Of a DNA stretch of 64,000 nt, positions 1-8,452 are shown in pieces; the first letter of the stretch is position 1; each line of letters opens with the position of its first letter. The stretch is from Desmospora activa DSM 45169 (GTDB lineage: Bacteria; Bacillota; Bacilli; Thermoactinomycetales; DSM-45169). The DNA is taken from the NCBI RefSeq assembly GCF_003046315.1, contig NZ_PZZP01000001.1, forward strand, positions 620,001 to 684,000, written 5' to 3'. The position numbers and the translations under genes were made by a program. The notes under the pieces were generated by a model. That model did not search any database. It was not told where the DNA came from and saw nothing but the letters and a program-made list of their open reading frames with translations.

Positions 1-55
1 TCCCGATGATCCCCATGCTATAAAGGTTAACAATGATCAATAAAGGAGTGAGAGG

Positions 56-664
56 GTGACACCAGAAATCGAACGTGAGTGGGTAGAGGAAAGCTTCGAG
101 GAAACGGATTGGGCCAATCGGGAGTTTGTTGGCTGTCGTTTTATCGGTTGCCGTTTTCAGGGGGCGGATTGGCGTGAAACGGTTACCCAAAGATGCGTCT
201 TTGATCGTTGTGATTTCCGCTATGCCAAGTTAAACGGTTCTCAGCACAGGGGGTCGGCCTTTCTCAACTGTCGTTTTTCCTTTGCCAATTTGTATGTGAC
301 ACGATGGGTGGATTGTAAAATGACCGGTTCCACCTTTGAAGAGGCCAACCTGACGGGAATCGCCCTTTCCGGTGGCGATTGGTCTTATACCCTGCTGCGC
401 CATCACTCGTTTAAAGGGTGCGATCTACAGGAGGTGTCCTTTCAAGATGCCGACCTGTATCAATGCGATCTGCGCGATGCCGATTTGCGAAACGCCAACT
501 TGACGCATGCTTTGCTAAACGGCGCTCAACTAAAGGGGGCGGACCTGCGTGGAGCGGAGTTGGAAGGGACGGATCTCGTCCATTTGAATCTAGCGGACGT
601 ACGGATCGATATGTTTCAGGCAATCCTATTTGCGCGGGCACATGGATTGAAAGTAGACGTGTAA
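56..664 (+). CDS. Pentapeptide-repeat protein
   Basis: This 202-aa protein consists largely of pentapeptide repeats of the A(D/N)LXX type. The clearest run is in the second half (about residues 125-180), with successive DADLY, CDLRD, ADLRN, ANLTH, ADLRG and AELEG units. The family folds as a right-handed quadrilateral beta-helix. There is no signal peptide or membrane segment, so it is probably cytosolic. Some relatives mimic DNA and protect gyrase (Qnr/MfpA); nothing here shows that role, and many paralogues have no known function. The start is GTG at 56, chosen because AAAGGAG lies a few bases upstream. The gene stands alone. Confidence 0.85.
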   Translation: MTPEIEREWVEESFEETDWANREFVGCRFIGCRFQGADWRETVTQRCVFDRCDFRYAKLNGSQHRGSAFLNCRFSFANLYVTRWVDCKMTGSTFEEANLTGIALSGGDWSYTLLRHHSFKGCDLQEVSFQDADLYQCDLRDADLRNANLTHALLNGAQLKGADLRGAELEGTDLVHLNLADVRIDMFQAILFARAHGLKVDV

Positions 665-826
665 ACGGGTCAATCTTAAAGAAAAAATCATGTTTTCCCC
701 GCCATTCCATCCTTTATAATGAAATTTGACGGAATCTGTCGAACGTTCCATACCGGATTGGATACATAATAACGGAACGATAGCGGATCCGTTTTTTACA
801 ACTAGAGACATCATGGGGAGGATGGA

Positions 827-1654
827 ATGAACGGAGCTTTTCCTTCGGGTTGGACATGGGGATGGTTTTTGATTTTGGTGTTGGGATGTTTGGCGATTTT
901 TCCGTTAACCTTCAATGCGTTGGTGCAAGGGCAAGAAAATGGAGAAAGCAGTGATGAAGCGCCGGTGGTGGATGATGAAGATCTGCCGTTGTCGGCTCAG
1001 ATCGCATCCCAGCAGTGGGAAAAAGTTTCGCGGGAAGCAGTCGATGCCGAATCGGTATCGCCGCTGTATAAACGGGTGGCGCTAACGTTTGACGATGGCC
1101 CGGATGGCCGATATACGGTGGAGATTTTAGATATTTTGAGGAGAGAAGGTGTACCGGCCACTTTTTTTGTTGTGGGCCATATGGTTCGGGGTTATCCAGG
1201 TATCGTCAAGCGAATGGATGAGGAGGGACATGTGGTGGCCAATCACTCGTGGAGCCATCCCATCCTGACTCAAATGAATGAAAAAAAGATCAAAAAGGAA
1301 CTAACCGCCACCAATCGCGCCGTGGAACAAGCGATCGGCAAGGAGATGTTGCTGATGCGTCCCCCCTACGGCGCAATTCGTGGAAAAGAGGAGATCGTGA
1401 AAAATGGCGGCTGGGAAATTGTGATGTGGGATGTAGACCCCATGGATTGGAAACGGGAGAAGACGGCGCAAGAGATTCGTTTCTCCGTAACCGGTGGAGT
1501 GAAGCCGGACAGCATTGTGCTACTTCATTCTGCCGGTGGTGATCGGGAGGCGACGGTACGGGCGCTTCCTGGTATTATCCGGGATCTGCACCGAGCAGGG
1601 TATCGCTTTGTAACGGTGGATGAGATATTGGGTGAGTCTCCCTACAAAAACTGA
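827..1654 (+). CDS. Membrane-anchored polysaccharide deacetylase (NodB domain)
   Basis: A 275-aa carbohydrate esterase family 4 protein that probably deacetylates cell-wall or spore-cortex sugars outside the membrane. An uncleaved N-terminal hydrophobic segment (about residues 9-28) is followed by a linker and the NodB domain. Visible motifs are TFDDGPDG near residue 87 (catalytic base and metal Asp), HSWSHP near 139 (metal His pair), RPPYGA near 178 and LLHSAG near 235. These cover the canonical CE4 motifs, so it should be active. The ATG at 827 follows GGGGAGG. It is monocistronic, with a terminator after it. Substrate (peptidoglycan GlcNAc or MurNAc) cannot be told from the sequence; PdaA/PdaB-like spore roles are possible. 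Confidence 0.88.
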   Translation: MNGAFPSGWTWGWFLILVLGCLAIFPLTFNALVQGQENGESSDEAPVVDDEDLPLSAQIASQQWEKVSREAVDAESVSPLYKRVALTFDDGPDGRYTVEILDILRREGVPATFFVVGHMVRGYPGIVKRMDEEGHVVANHSWSHPILTQMNEKKIKKELTATNRAVEQAIGKEMLLMRPPYGAIRGKEEIVKNGGWEIVMWDVDPMDWKREKTAQEIRFSVTGGVKPDSIVLLHSAGGDREATVRALPGIIRDLHRAGYRFVTVDEILGESPYKN

Positions 1655-1665
1655 CAAAAGACTGG

Positions 1666-1701
1666 AAAAATCAGCTGTTTGCATAGACGGCTGATTTTTT
1701 C
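1666..1701 (+). terminator. Rho-independent terminator after polysaccharide deacetylase
   Basis: AAATCAGC at about 1667-1675 pairs with GCTGATTTT at 1690-1698 and the stem runs into a T tract, 12 bases after the stop codon. Confidence 0.75.
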
Positions 1702-1861
1702 AATGCTACATTGTATTTGGGAGATCGATCGTTCAATTTCATCGCAAAAGATAACAGAAATTTCATAGAGACTATCGACGACCCGCAGGGTGTGGTCAGA
1801 GATTTTCCGCTTAATGTGCGGCAGATATAATCTTTTCGGCTGGATGGGTAAGGAGGGTGTG

Positions 1862-3469
1862 ATGGAGATGAAACAGATCGGCTTATGGGCAATGGTATTG
1901 TTGTTGGCGGGGATCGGGAGTTTATCCGGTTGCAGTTCTAATGTCGGCGGTAACAGCGGTGTACTTCAACTTACGGTAGATGCGGATCCGCCTACATTGG
2001 ACAGTGCTTTTGCCTTGGATGGGAACTCTTATAACCTGCTGAATAATGTGATGGAAGGGTTGATGCGGCTGAATAAAGACAATGAACCGGAGCCGGCAAT
2101 TGCGGAAAAAATGCCTGAGGTCAGCGACAATGGGCGGGTCTACACTTTTCGTATCCGGGAAGATGCCCAGTGGAGTGACGGCCAGCCGGTGCGGGCGCAA
2201 GATTTTGAATACGCATGGAAACGGATCTTACATCCAGAGACCGGCTCTCCTGTTGCCTTTAACCTCTTTTCACTCGAAAACGCCACCGCTTATATGCAGG
2301 GACAAGTGGAAGCGGAGGAAGTAGGGGTGACAGCGCTAGATGAAAGGACATTGAAAGTAACCCTGGTGGAGGAGACGCCTCACTTTTTGCAAATGATCGC
2401 AACAAGCCCCTTTTTACCTGTGCGACAGGATCAGGTTGAACAATCCAAAGGGAAGTTTGGTTCAGAAGCGGATCAGATGGTGTATAACGGCCCCTTTACC
2501 CTTACAGAATGGCAGCACGAACAATCCCTTACCTTGAAAAAAAACGATCATTATTGGGATGAGCAGGTGGTTCAGTTGGGGGAAGTTCAGATTCAGGTGG
2601 TAAAAGATGCAACAGAAGCACTGGGAATGTACACCTCTGATGATGTGGACGTGGTCCCTCTCAATGCTGTTACCTTTGCAGCCTTTAAGAGCAGCCCGGA
2701 ATTGGTAACCCATCAACGGGGAGCGTTGCTGATGATTATGTTTAACAGCGAGGAAGCTCCCTTTGATAATAAAAACATCCGTAAAGCGTTTCATCTGGCG
2801 ATTGATCGAGAACGAATGGTACAAGAGGTATTAAAAAACGGTTCTCGTCCCGCCGTCGGTATGGTACCTCCGGTCATCCATGATCATAAAGGGGAGTCTT
2901 TTCGGGATCAAGCGGAGGATAAAATAAAATTTGCCCCTGATGAAGCCAAGAAGTTATTGAAAAAAGGATTAAAAGAGGAAAAGATTAAAAAATTACCGGA
3001 TATCGTGATCAGTGTCACAGATGATGACCGGCGTAACCTGGCCCTCTTTCTACAACAGGAGTGGAAGCAACATCTAGGGGCGAAGGTACAGATCAGTCCC
3101 CAACCGGTGGCACAAAAAATGGATAGAGATGCGGCGGGTCAATTTCAGATGTCGATTGTGCGCTGGATCGGTCTATACGATGATCCCATGTCTTTTCTTG
3201 AGATCGGCACCACGGATAATCCCGTCAATTTTGGCCGTTGGAGCAATCAGCAGTTTGACTTAACCTTACAGAAGGCCAAAGGAAATCCTGATTCTGCGTG
3301 GCGGGAAACGGATTTAATCGAGGCGGAAAAAGTGGTAACGGAAGAAGCCGGTGTGGCCCCGCTCTACTATGAATCTCAAGCATTTATTCAAAAACCACAT
3401 GTCAAAAATCTGTTTCGCCATCCCATCGGTCCTGAGCTTTCTCTTAAATGGGCCACAATCGAAAAATGA
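1862..3469 (+). CDS. Oligopeptide ABC transporter substrate-binding lipoprotein (OppA type)
   Basis: A 535-aa extracytoplasmic solute-binding protein of the SBP_bac_5 (OppA/DppA) family. It binds peptides outside the membrane and delivers them to an Opp/Dpp permease. The N-terminus is a lipoprotein signal: hydrophobic stretch, then lipobox LSGC with the lipidated Cys at residue 24. Family hallmarks such as the DPPTLDSAFA region near the mature N-terminus and SDGQPVRAQDFEYAWKRI are present. I start at ATG 1862 because AAGGAGGG sits just upstream and the signal peptide begins there; an in-frame extension to 1790 lacks both. No permease or ATPase gene is adjacent, so it probably works with a transporter encoded elsewhere. 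Confidence 0.88.
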   Translation: MEMKQIGLWAMVLLLAGIGSLSGCSSNVGGNSGVLQLTVDADPPTLDSAFALDGNSYNLLNNVMEGLMRLNKDNEPEPAIAEKMPEVSDNGRVYTFRIREDAQWSDGQPVRAQDFEYAWKRILHPETGSPVAFNLFSLENATAYMQGQVEAEEVGVTALDERTLKVTLVEETPHFLQMIATSPFLPVRQDQVEQSKGKFGSEADQMVYNGPFTLTEWQHEQSLTLKKNDHYWDEQVVQLGEVQIQVVKDATEALGMYTSDDVDVVPLNAVTFAAFKSSPELVTHQRGALLMIMFNSEEAPFDNKNIRKAFHLAIDRERMVQEVLKNGSRPAVGMVPPVIHDHKGESFRDQAEDKIKFAPDEAKKLLKKGLKEEKIKKLPDIVISVTDDDRRNLALFLQQEWKQHLGAKVQISPQPVAQKMDRDAAGQFQMSIVRWIGLYDDPMSFLEIGTTDNPVNFGRWSNQQFDLTLQKAKGNPDSAWRETDLIEAEKVVTEEAGVAPLYYESQAFIQKPHVKNLFRHPIGPELSLKWATIEK

Positions 3470-3481
3470 GGATTCGGTACA

Positions 3482-3511
3482 AACCTCAGGTGGAGACCTG
3501 AGGTTTTTTTC
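3482..3511 (+). terminator. Strong terminator after the peptide-binding protein
   Basis: AACCTCAGGT (3482-3491) pairs with ACCTGAGGTT (3496-3505) around a GGAG loop, followed by a run of T. Confidence 0.9.
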
Positions 3512-3540
3512 TTGAGAGAAAAGTTAGAATATAGTATAAT
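3512..3540 (+). promoter_or_regulatory. Sigma-A-type promoter for the MFS gene
   Basis: TTGAGA (3512-3517) and TATAAT (3535-3540) are separated by 17 bp, directly after the preceding terminator. Transcription from here would give a leader of about 180 nt before the GTG start at 3726. Confidence 0.65.
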
Positions 3541-3725
3541 TTTTTAGATTACAACACTTGAAAAACACAGAAATACGGCAACCTATCCCACACGTGTTCC
3601 GCCAAAAATCGACGAAATCCCGTCTTTTGGTCTTGATTTCAGCCTTTGGGTGAGAGTCGATCGTATGACTGTGGACGGCGATTGGTTTAATAGAAAATAA
3701 AAACGAAGGAGAGGCAAGAACTTCG

Positions 3726-4982
3726 GTGAGGATAACGAAACGGATTCAGGATACGCTTGCAAAAGTGAAAAAGCGATATCATCCCATTGTTTGGGTTCAC
3801 TTTTGGTTAACAATGAGCCGCTGTATTACCGGATTTATGCTGTATCCCTATCTGGTAATCTATATGACGGAACAATTGGGAACCTCTCCAGTAGCTGCGG
3901 CGGGTGCGATTAGCTTTCCTTCCTTCGTTGCGCTCTTTTTTAAACTGTGGGCTGGTAATGTATCGGATCGTTTCGGTCGGCGGCCCGTCCTTCTCGCTGC
4001 CCCTCTGATGCAGTTTGGGGTGTTGATCGGCATGATCGCCGCCACCGAGGTGTGGCACTTTTATGTATTACTGACGCTGAATGGTTTAAGTTTTAACCTG
4101 TTTCTTCCTGCGACAAGTGCACAGATTGCCGATGTTGTTCCGGAAGAGCAACGAACGGAAGCGTATTCCCTCGACAATGTTGCCATCAATATCGGTGCGA
4201 TGCTGGGGCCGCTGTTGGGAATCGCCGCTTATCAGTTTAACCCTGCCCTTATTTTTGGAGCGGAGGCAGCGGTTGCGCTGTTTACAGTCGTAATGGTTTA
4301 TCTTAAGATTCCGGAGACACTGCCGCAAAAGGATACTGAATCGACGTCAGCCACTAAATCGAAAGTATTGTTGGGTATCGGTTCTCATTTGCCTTTGTAT
4401 CTGCTAATTTTATTAACCGTCCCCGTGTATATCGTCGAAATGCAGATGAACTCCACTCAGCCGCTCTATTTGCAGAACCACTTTGTCGATTATCTGCTGG
4501 TGTATGCAATCTTGCGTACCGTACCTGGAATTTTGACTACCGTCCTTCAAATGCCGGTCACCTTGTGGAGTAAGCGGTGGCGCTCCACCCATGTTGTTTT
4601 CTTCAGTTACATGCTCGTGGTCGGGTATGGGCTGATCTATGGTTTTGCTCCTGTATTTTGGGTATTACTGTTGGCGGAACTATGCTGGGCTTTGACCGAT
4701 ATGCTATTATTCCCGCGCTTAAAGCAAATCGTATCGCTGATGGCGGAGCCCCATGTTCGTGCCCGTTATTTCTCCTTATTTGATATCAGTCTCAGCCTGG
4801 GTAAAATGACAGCGCCTGTGTTGGGCAGTATGGTGTTGGTGCAGTACGGAGGGCAAGCGCTGTTTGGGGGGCTTGCGCTGTTGTTGTTAATCACGGGATT
4901 GCTGCAATTGATCCTAATCTCGCGTATCTTAGCGGCTAAAGCCAAGCGGGAACAAGAGATGTCGGGAGCGGTGGGGGGGTGA
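3726..4982 (+). CDS. MFS drug/metabolite transporter
   Basis: A 418-aa major facilitator superfamily protein with about twelve hydrophobic segments. The signature between TM2 and TM3, GNVSDRFGRRPVLL, matches MFS motif A of the 12-TM drug:H+ antiporters. It is a cytoplasmic-membrane secondary transporter, probably an exporter; the substrate cannot be read from sequence. The GTG start at 3726 lies after an AAGGAG in the leader with rather long spacing (about 15 nt), so the exact start is slightly uncertain. The gene has its own promoter and a leader of about 180 nt, long enough to hold a regulatory element, though I recognise none. Confidence 0.82.
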   Translation: MRITKRIQDTLAKVKKRYHPIVWVHFWLTMSRCITGFMLYPYLVIYMTEQLGTSPVAAAGAISFPSFVALFFKLWAGNVSDRFGRRPVLLAAPLMQFGVLIGMIAATEVWHFYVLLTLNGLSFNLFLPATSAQIADVVPEEQRTEAYSLDNVAINIGAMLGPLLGIAAYQFNPALIFGAEAAVALFTVVMVYLKIPETLPQKDTESTSATKSKVLLGIGSHLPLYLLILLTVPVYIVEMQMNSTQPLYLQNHFVDYLLVYAILRTVPGILTTVLQMPVTLWSKRWRSTHVVFFSYMLVVGYGLIYGFAPVFWVLLLAELCWALTDMLLFPRLKQIVSLMAEPHVRARYFSLFDISLSLGKMTAPVLGSMVLVQYGGQALFGGLALLLLITGLLQLILISRILAAKAKREQEMSGAVGG

Positions 4983-5044
4983 CGGGGTGAATTACGGTAT
5001 TGCCTGCCGGGGAAACACTACGGATTTTGGGTGAAGGAGCGTGG

Positions 5045-5131
5045 ATGGAGATTTTGATGTGGGTGGTTTTGCCCGGCTTGTTTACTTATGGTGCCGGTTG
5101 GTGGAGTTGGTCACGAAGGGGTTGGGAGTAG
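5045..5131 (+). CDS. Possible 28-aa membrane micropeptide
   Basis: A short frame beginning ATG GAG ATT TTG encodes 28 residues: a hydrophobic core (WVVLPGLFTYGAGWW), then basic residues and a terminal RRGWE. GAAGGAG lies 6 bases before the ATG. A terminator hairpin follows at 5168-5206. The strong ribosome site, the membrane-like composition and the terminator are the only evidence; no homologue is recognised. It lies 62 bases after the MFS gene and could be co-transcribed with it. Confidence 0.4.
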   Translation: MEILMWVVLPGLFTYGAGWWSWSRRGWE

Positions 5132-5167
5132 AAGTTTTCACTGATGAATCGCGAAATGATAGCAATC

Positions 5168-5206
5168 ATGCCCGCACTCACCGATCGGTGGAATGCGGGC
5201 ATTTTA
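5168..5206. terminator. Terminator between convergent genes
   Basis: ATGCCCGCA (5168-5176) pairs with TGCGGGCAT (5194-5202), with an extra inner CACCG/CGGTG stem, then TTTT. It lies between the plus-strand MFS/micropeptide unit and the minus-strand isomerase and could serve both. Confidence 0.7.
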
Positions 5207-5223
5207 CTTATCTTCCTAAACCA

Positions 5224-6270
5224 TCATTCTTTTATATGGATTAACCGGTCGGTTCCCCTTAGGGACTCTATATCTGCAACGCCAATACCAAACATCGCTG
5301 TTCTGCACTCCCATTCGATTCGTTCCAGTTGTTGGCTGATGGCTTCCGGCGTGGGTTGGGTGGCAGCATGAAGCAGAGAGCGGCCATAACCGACCAGATC
5401 GGCTCCCAAGGCGAGGCATTTGGCACCTTCGACACCGTTGTGAAGCCCTCCACTGGCGATGAGGGAAGTGTCGGGGGAGGCGGTACGCACTTCCCGGATA
5501 CACATGGCGGTAGGAAGCCCCCAATCCCGGAAAGCTTCAGCAGCGTGGTGCACAAGCGGATCCGGGGAGCGATATTTTTCCACCTGAATCCAGGAAGTCC
5601 CGCCAGCACCGGCCACATCGACAAAAGAGGCCCCGACGTTCCACAGTCGGCGAGCGGTCTCACCATCGATACCAAAACCGACTTCTTTGATCCCAACCGG
5701 CACTTCCAGTTCAGCGCACACTTGTTCAATTTTAGCTAGCAGCTGGTCAAAGCGGGTATTTCCCTCCGGTTGAAATACCTCCTGCATACTGTTCAAATGT
5801 AGGATGAGGGCGTCAGCTCCGGTAATTTCCACGATGCGTCGACACTCTTCCGTCCCAAAACCATAATTGAGTTGAACAGCACCTAAGTTGGCCAGGATGG
5901 GGATGTCGGGTGCATCGCTACGTACATCGAATGTGTGGGCCAATTCCGGGTATTCCAAAGCGGTGCGAACCGATCCCAATCCCAACACCCAGCCACGGTC
6001 TTGGGCCGCTTGTGCCAGATTGCGGTTAATGTTGTGGGCTTCTTTGGTGCCACCTGTCATGGAACTGATGAGAAACGGCGTTTTTAACGCGTATCCCAGA
6101 AAAAAAGTGGACAGATTGATAGCGGCAAAATCAAGTTCCGGTAGGGCTTGATGACGAAAGTGGTATTCCTCCAACCCTGTGGTGATGTTTCGCCCCTCCA
6201 CGTCACGGTTTAGGACGATGTCGATGTGCTCCGATTTTCGTTGGTTCGTTGTTTTATTGTGATCCGGCAT
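5224..6270 (-). CDS. fni: Isopentenyl-diphosphate delta-isomerase, type 2 (FMN-dependent)
   Basis: A 348-aa type 2 IPP isomerase, which interconverts isopentenyl and dimethylallyl diphosphate in isoprenoid synthesis. It is a cytosolic TIM-barrel flavoprotein using FMN, NAD(P)H and Mg2+. Family-specific stretches are visible: the N-terminal RKSEHIDIVL, the SSMTGGTKEAHNINRNLA flavin region, GLGSVRTALE, then HLNSMQE, KEVGFG and the phosphate-binding glycines in IASGGLHNGVEGAKCLALGA. The start at 6270 has GAAAGGA just upstream on the minus strand; an extension to 6360 adds 30 residues not expected in the family. The usual length is about 350 aa. The gene stands alone. Confidence 0.92.
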   Translation of the reverse strand: MPDHNKTTNQRKSEHIDIVLNRDVEGRNITTGLEEYHFRHQALPELDFAAINLSTFFLGYALKTPFLISSMTGGTKEAHNINRNLAQAAQDRGWVLGLGSVRTALEYPELAHTFDVRSDAPDIPILANLGAVQLNYGFGTEECRRIVEITGADALILHLNSMQEVFQPEGNTRFDQLLAKIEQVCAELEVPVGIKEVGFGIDGETARRLWNVGASFVDVAGAGGTSWIQVEKYRSPDPLVHHAAEAFRDWGLPTAMCIREVRTASPDTSLIASGGLHNGVEGAKCLALGADLVGYGRSLLHAATQPTPEAISQQLERIEWECRTAMFGIGVADIESLRGTDRLIHIKE

Positions 6271-6420
6271 AAGGGCATCCTTTCTTTCCAGCTTTTTCGC
6301 ATGCACTTTTGACAATACCGCCCAAAGAAGTGTGATTGAGGAGGGAAGGCAGTTTGTCAAAAACCCACATGGAGAGGAGGATCACCATGCAATTTCCCAT
6401 TATACCAATAAAGGGTAAGT

Positions 6421-7113
6421 CTAGAAAGGGAAACGGAACCACTTTTTTCTGGACCCTTCGTTTTTCAACAAAGGGACAAAATCGGAACAGGATCCTACCG
6501 GATGTGAGAGAAGACGAGCTTTGTGATCATCCAATTGTTTTTCCAGGCGAACTTGCAGATAACGTGTGATCTCTTCCAGGGATAACGTGGACCAGTCCAA
6601 GGAAAAAGGTTCTCCAAACCAAAGGGTGGCTTCCGGTTTCATCTTCGTTCCCATCAGATACTGAACCGTGACCGGTTTTACTTGTGTATGGGGGCACTTT
6701 TGCAAGAGATGCCCCACATCGGTTTGAAAGGATAACGGACGTTGATCCAGGTGCTGGATTTCTCCTTGGGGAAACAGCCATACCCGCTCACCTTGATGAA
6801 GGAGTTGGATGGCGGATTGTAGGGTAGTGGATAAGGTTTGTGATGAATCCTTCTCTTGGGGTGGAAGCAAGTTACTCATCTGCTCATGGTTGATCATTAG
6901 ATAATGGACACCACTGTCTTCCTGCTGAATGGCAAAATAAGCCACAAGGCCATCCCACCATGAGCTGTGATTCATGATATATAACGTGGAACGCCCGCTA
7001 TGGCTATAAACCGTTCCCATTTGTCCGATAAAATGAAAATGTCGCTGCAGCAAATATTTACGGCTGTAGCGGGCGAACCGTTGATCAAATGATTGAATCG
7101 CGGGTTGAGTCAT
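6421..7113 (-). CDS. 1-acyl-glycerol-3-phosphate acyltransferase-like protein (PlsC family)
   Basis: A 230-aa protein of the PlsC/LPLAT acyltransferase superfamily, which moves acyl groups from acyl-ACP or acyl-CoA to glycerolipid or related acceptors at the membrane. The catalytic HX4D motif appears as HSSWWD at about residues 49-54. A second block, VWLFPQGEI, corresponds to the FPEGTR-type substrate motif, here with Q in place of E. The start at 7113 has GGAGGGGG about 6 bases upstream and is preferred over the in-frame ATG at 7128. It is divergent from the MBL-fold gene, which shows weak likeness to N-acyl-PE phospholipases; a shared lipid role is conceivable but inferred. Confidence 0.75.
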   Translation of the reverse strand: MTQPAIQSFDQRFARYSRKYLLQRHFHFIGQMGTVYSHSGRSTLYIMNHSSWWDGLVAYFAIQQEDSGVHYLMINHEQMSNLLPPQEKDSSQTLSTTLQSAIQLLHQGERVWLFPQGEIQHLDQRPLSFQTDVGHLLQKCPHTQVKPVTVQYLMGTKMKPEATLWFGEPFSLDWSTLSLEEITRYLQVRLEKQLDDHKARLLSHPVGSCSDFVPLLKNEGSRKKWFRFPF

Positions 7114-7305
7114 ACAAACCCCCTCCATTTCCAGCTTTCCATAATAAGATTATCATTTTGAGGACGTTAATCTGTGATTAACAATATAAAGTTCATTTGT
7201 TATTTTTTTAAGCGTCATTGCGGGAACAAGTAGATATTGCTTTAATGAAGGAGAGAATGGAATCCACTTATTTTTTTATCTGGTGTTAATCAGGAGGAAA
7301 AGAGA

Positions 7306-8259
7306 ATGCTGTGGTTAATCGTGGCAGTCGTAGTTGCTTGCATCAGTTGGATCATCGGATCTTATCGCCGCAAGCTGCCTCGCCCAGTATGGCGTGAAGT
7401 AGGGCAGCGACCACAAGTGGAAGGGTTTCAAGACGATGCGATTACGGTGACGTGGCTGGGACACTCCACTGTCTACCTCAACGTCAAAGGAGTCCGGATC
7501 CTGACCGACCCGGTATTTAGTGAGCGAGTCGGCATTCAAATTTTTAGGAGATGGACACTCGGGCCTAAACGTTATACACCACCGGCATTGGATATAAAGG
7601 AAATTGGAGAGATTGATCTAATCTTGCTCTCTCATGCCCACATGGATCATATGGACCTTCCTTCTTTGCGGGCGTTGGCCGGAGAGAAAACCCAAGTGAT
7701 CACTCCTGTAGGAACAGGGCGGTTATTGCGGTCAATGCCGTTTAGAGCGGTGATGGAGGCCGGCGAAGGGGAACCAATAAAGCTTGACAGTGGAGTGATG
7801 ATCACTCCTTTTCCCGTTCGACATTGGGGAAATCGTTATCCGTGGAATGTTGATTACGGATTCAGCGGGTATATGATTGAAAAGGAGAATCATCGTATCG
7901 CCTTTTCCGGAGATACTGCCTACACCTCTTTCCACCAGTTGCGGAAATGGGGACCGGTGGATTTAATTCTGGTGCCCATCGGGGCGTATTCCCCCGATTC
8001 CTTTCAAGGTTCCCACTGTACGCCGGAACAAGCGTGGCAGATGGCTCAAGAAGCGGGAGCCCGTGAAGTGGCACCAATTCATTGGAACACATTTGTATTG
8101 TCGCAAGAACCGATTGAAGAGCCAATCCAACGGTTGATGCAAGCCGCCGGTCCGGAATCCGACCGTATTGTGATACGGGAGCAGGGTGCGGTCTGGCGAC
8201 TAAGCGAAACGCAGGAGAAGCCCCAAGTGGAAAGGAAAGAGCTTCAACCACAATTATAA
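7306..8259 (+). CDS. MBL-fold metal-dependent hydrolase (NAPE-PLD-like)
   Basis: A 317-aa protein with an N-terminal hydrophobic segment (about residues 1-20) followed by a metallo-beta-lactamase fold. The metal-binding motif SHAHMDHMD is near residue 110, followed by RHWGNRYPW, the FSGDTAY block and a late PIHWNTF histidine block. Organisation and the WLGHSTVYLNVKGVRILTDPVF-like opening resemble the UlaG/N-acylphosphatidylethanolamine phospholipase D branch. The N-terminal segment would tether the enzyme to the membrane. The ATG at 7306 follows AGGAGG. The real substrate is unknown. A terminator follows at 8322. Confidence 0.8.
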   Translation: MLWLIVAVVVACISWIIGSYRRKLPRPVWREVGQRPQVEGFQDDAITVTWLGHSTVYLNVKGVRILTDPVFSERVGIQIFRRWTLGPKRYTPPALDIKEIGEIDLILLSHAHMDHMDLPSLRALAGEKTQVITPVGTGRLLRSMPFRAVMEAGEGEPIKLDSGVMITPFPVRHWGNRYPWNVDYGFSGYMIEKENHRIAFSGDTAYTSFHQLRKWGPVDLILVPIGAYSPDSFQGSHCTPEQAWQMAQEAGAREVAPIHWNTFVLSQEPIEEPIQRLMQAAGPESDRIVIREQGAVWRLSETQEKPQVERKELQPQL

Positions 8260-8321
8260 GGGAGTTATCCATCATTTTCCCCTGAGTACCGTATAAAAAT
8301 TGTTTTTCTTTCTCAGCGATC

Positions 8322-8353
8322 AAGCCTGGTGTCAATCCGGGCTTTTCTTTTTT
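8322..8353 (+). terminator. Terminator after MBL-fold hydrolase
   Basis: AAGCCTGG (8322-8329) pairs with CCGGGCTT (8337-8344) with one G-T pair, followed by TTCTTTTTT. Confidence 0.75.
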
Positions 8354-8452
8354 ATCGATTCGTTACACAGAAAAGGACAACATTCCTAACAACCTGCAAA
8401 GGGGTATCGCGTATGTTAGAAAGAAAGGGTCAGGGTGAAGGGGAGATGTGAA

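Noticed and set aside
5041-5244. 67-codon GTG frame overlapping the 28-aa micropeptide
   Set aside because: It runs through the terminator hairpin and its GTG is less well placed relative to GAAGGAG than the ATG at 5045.
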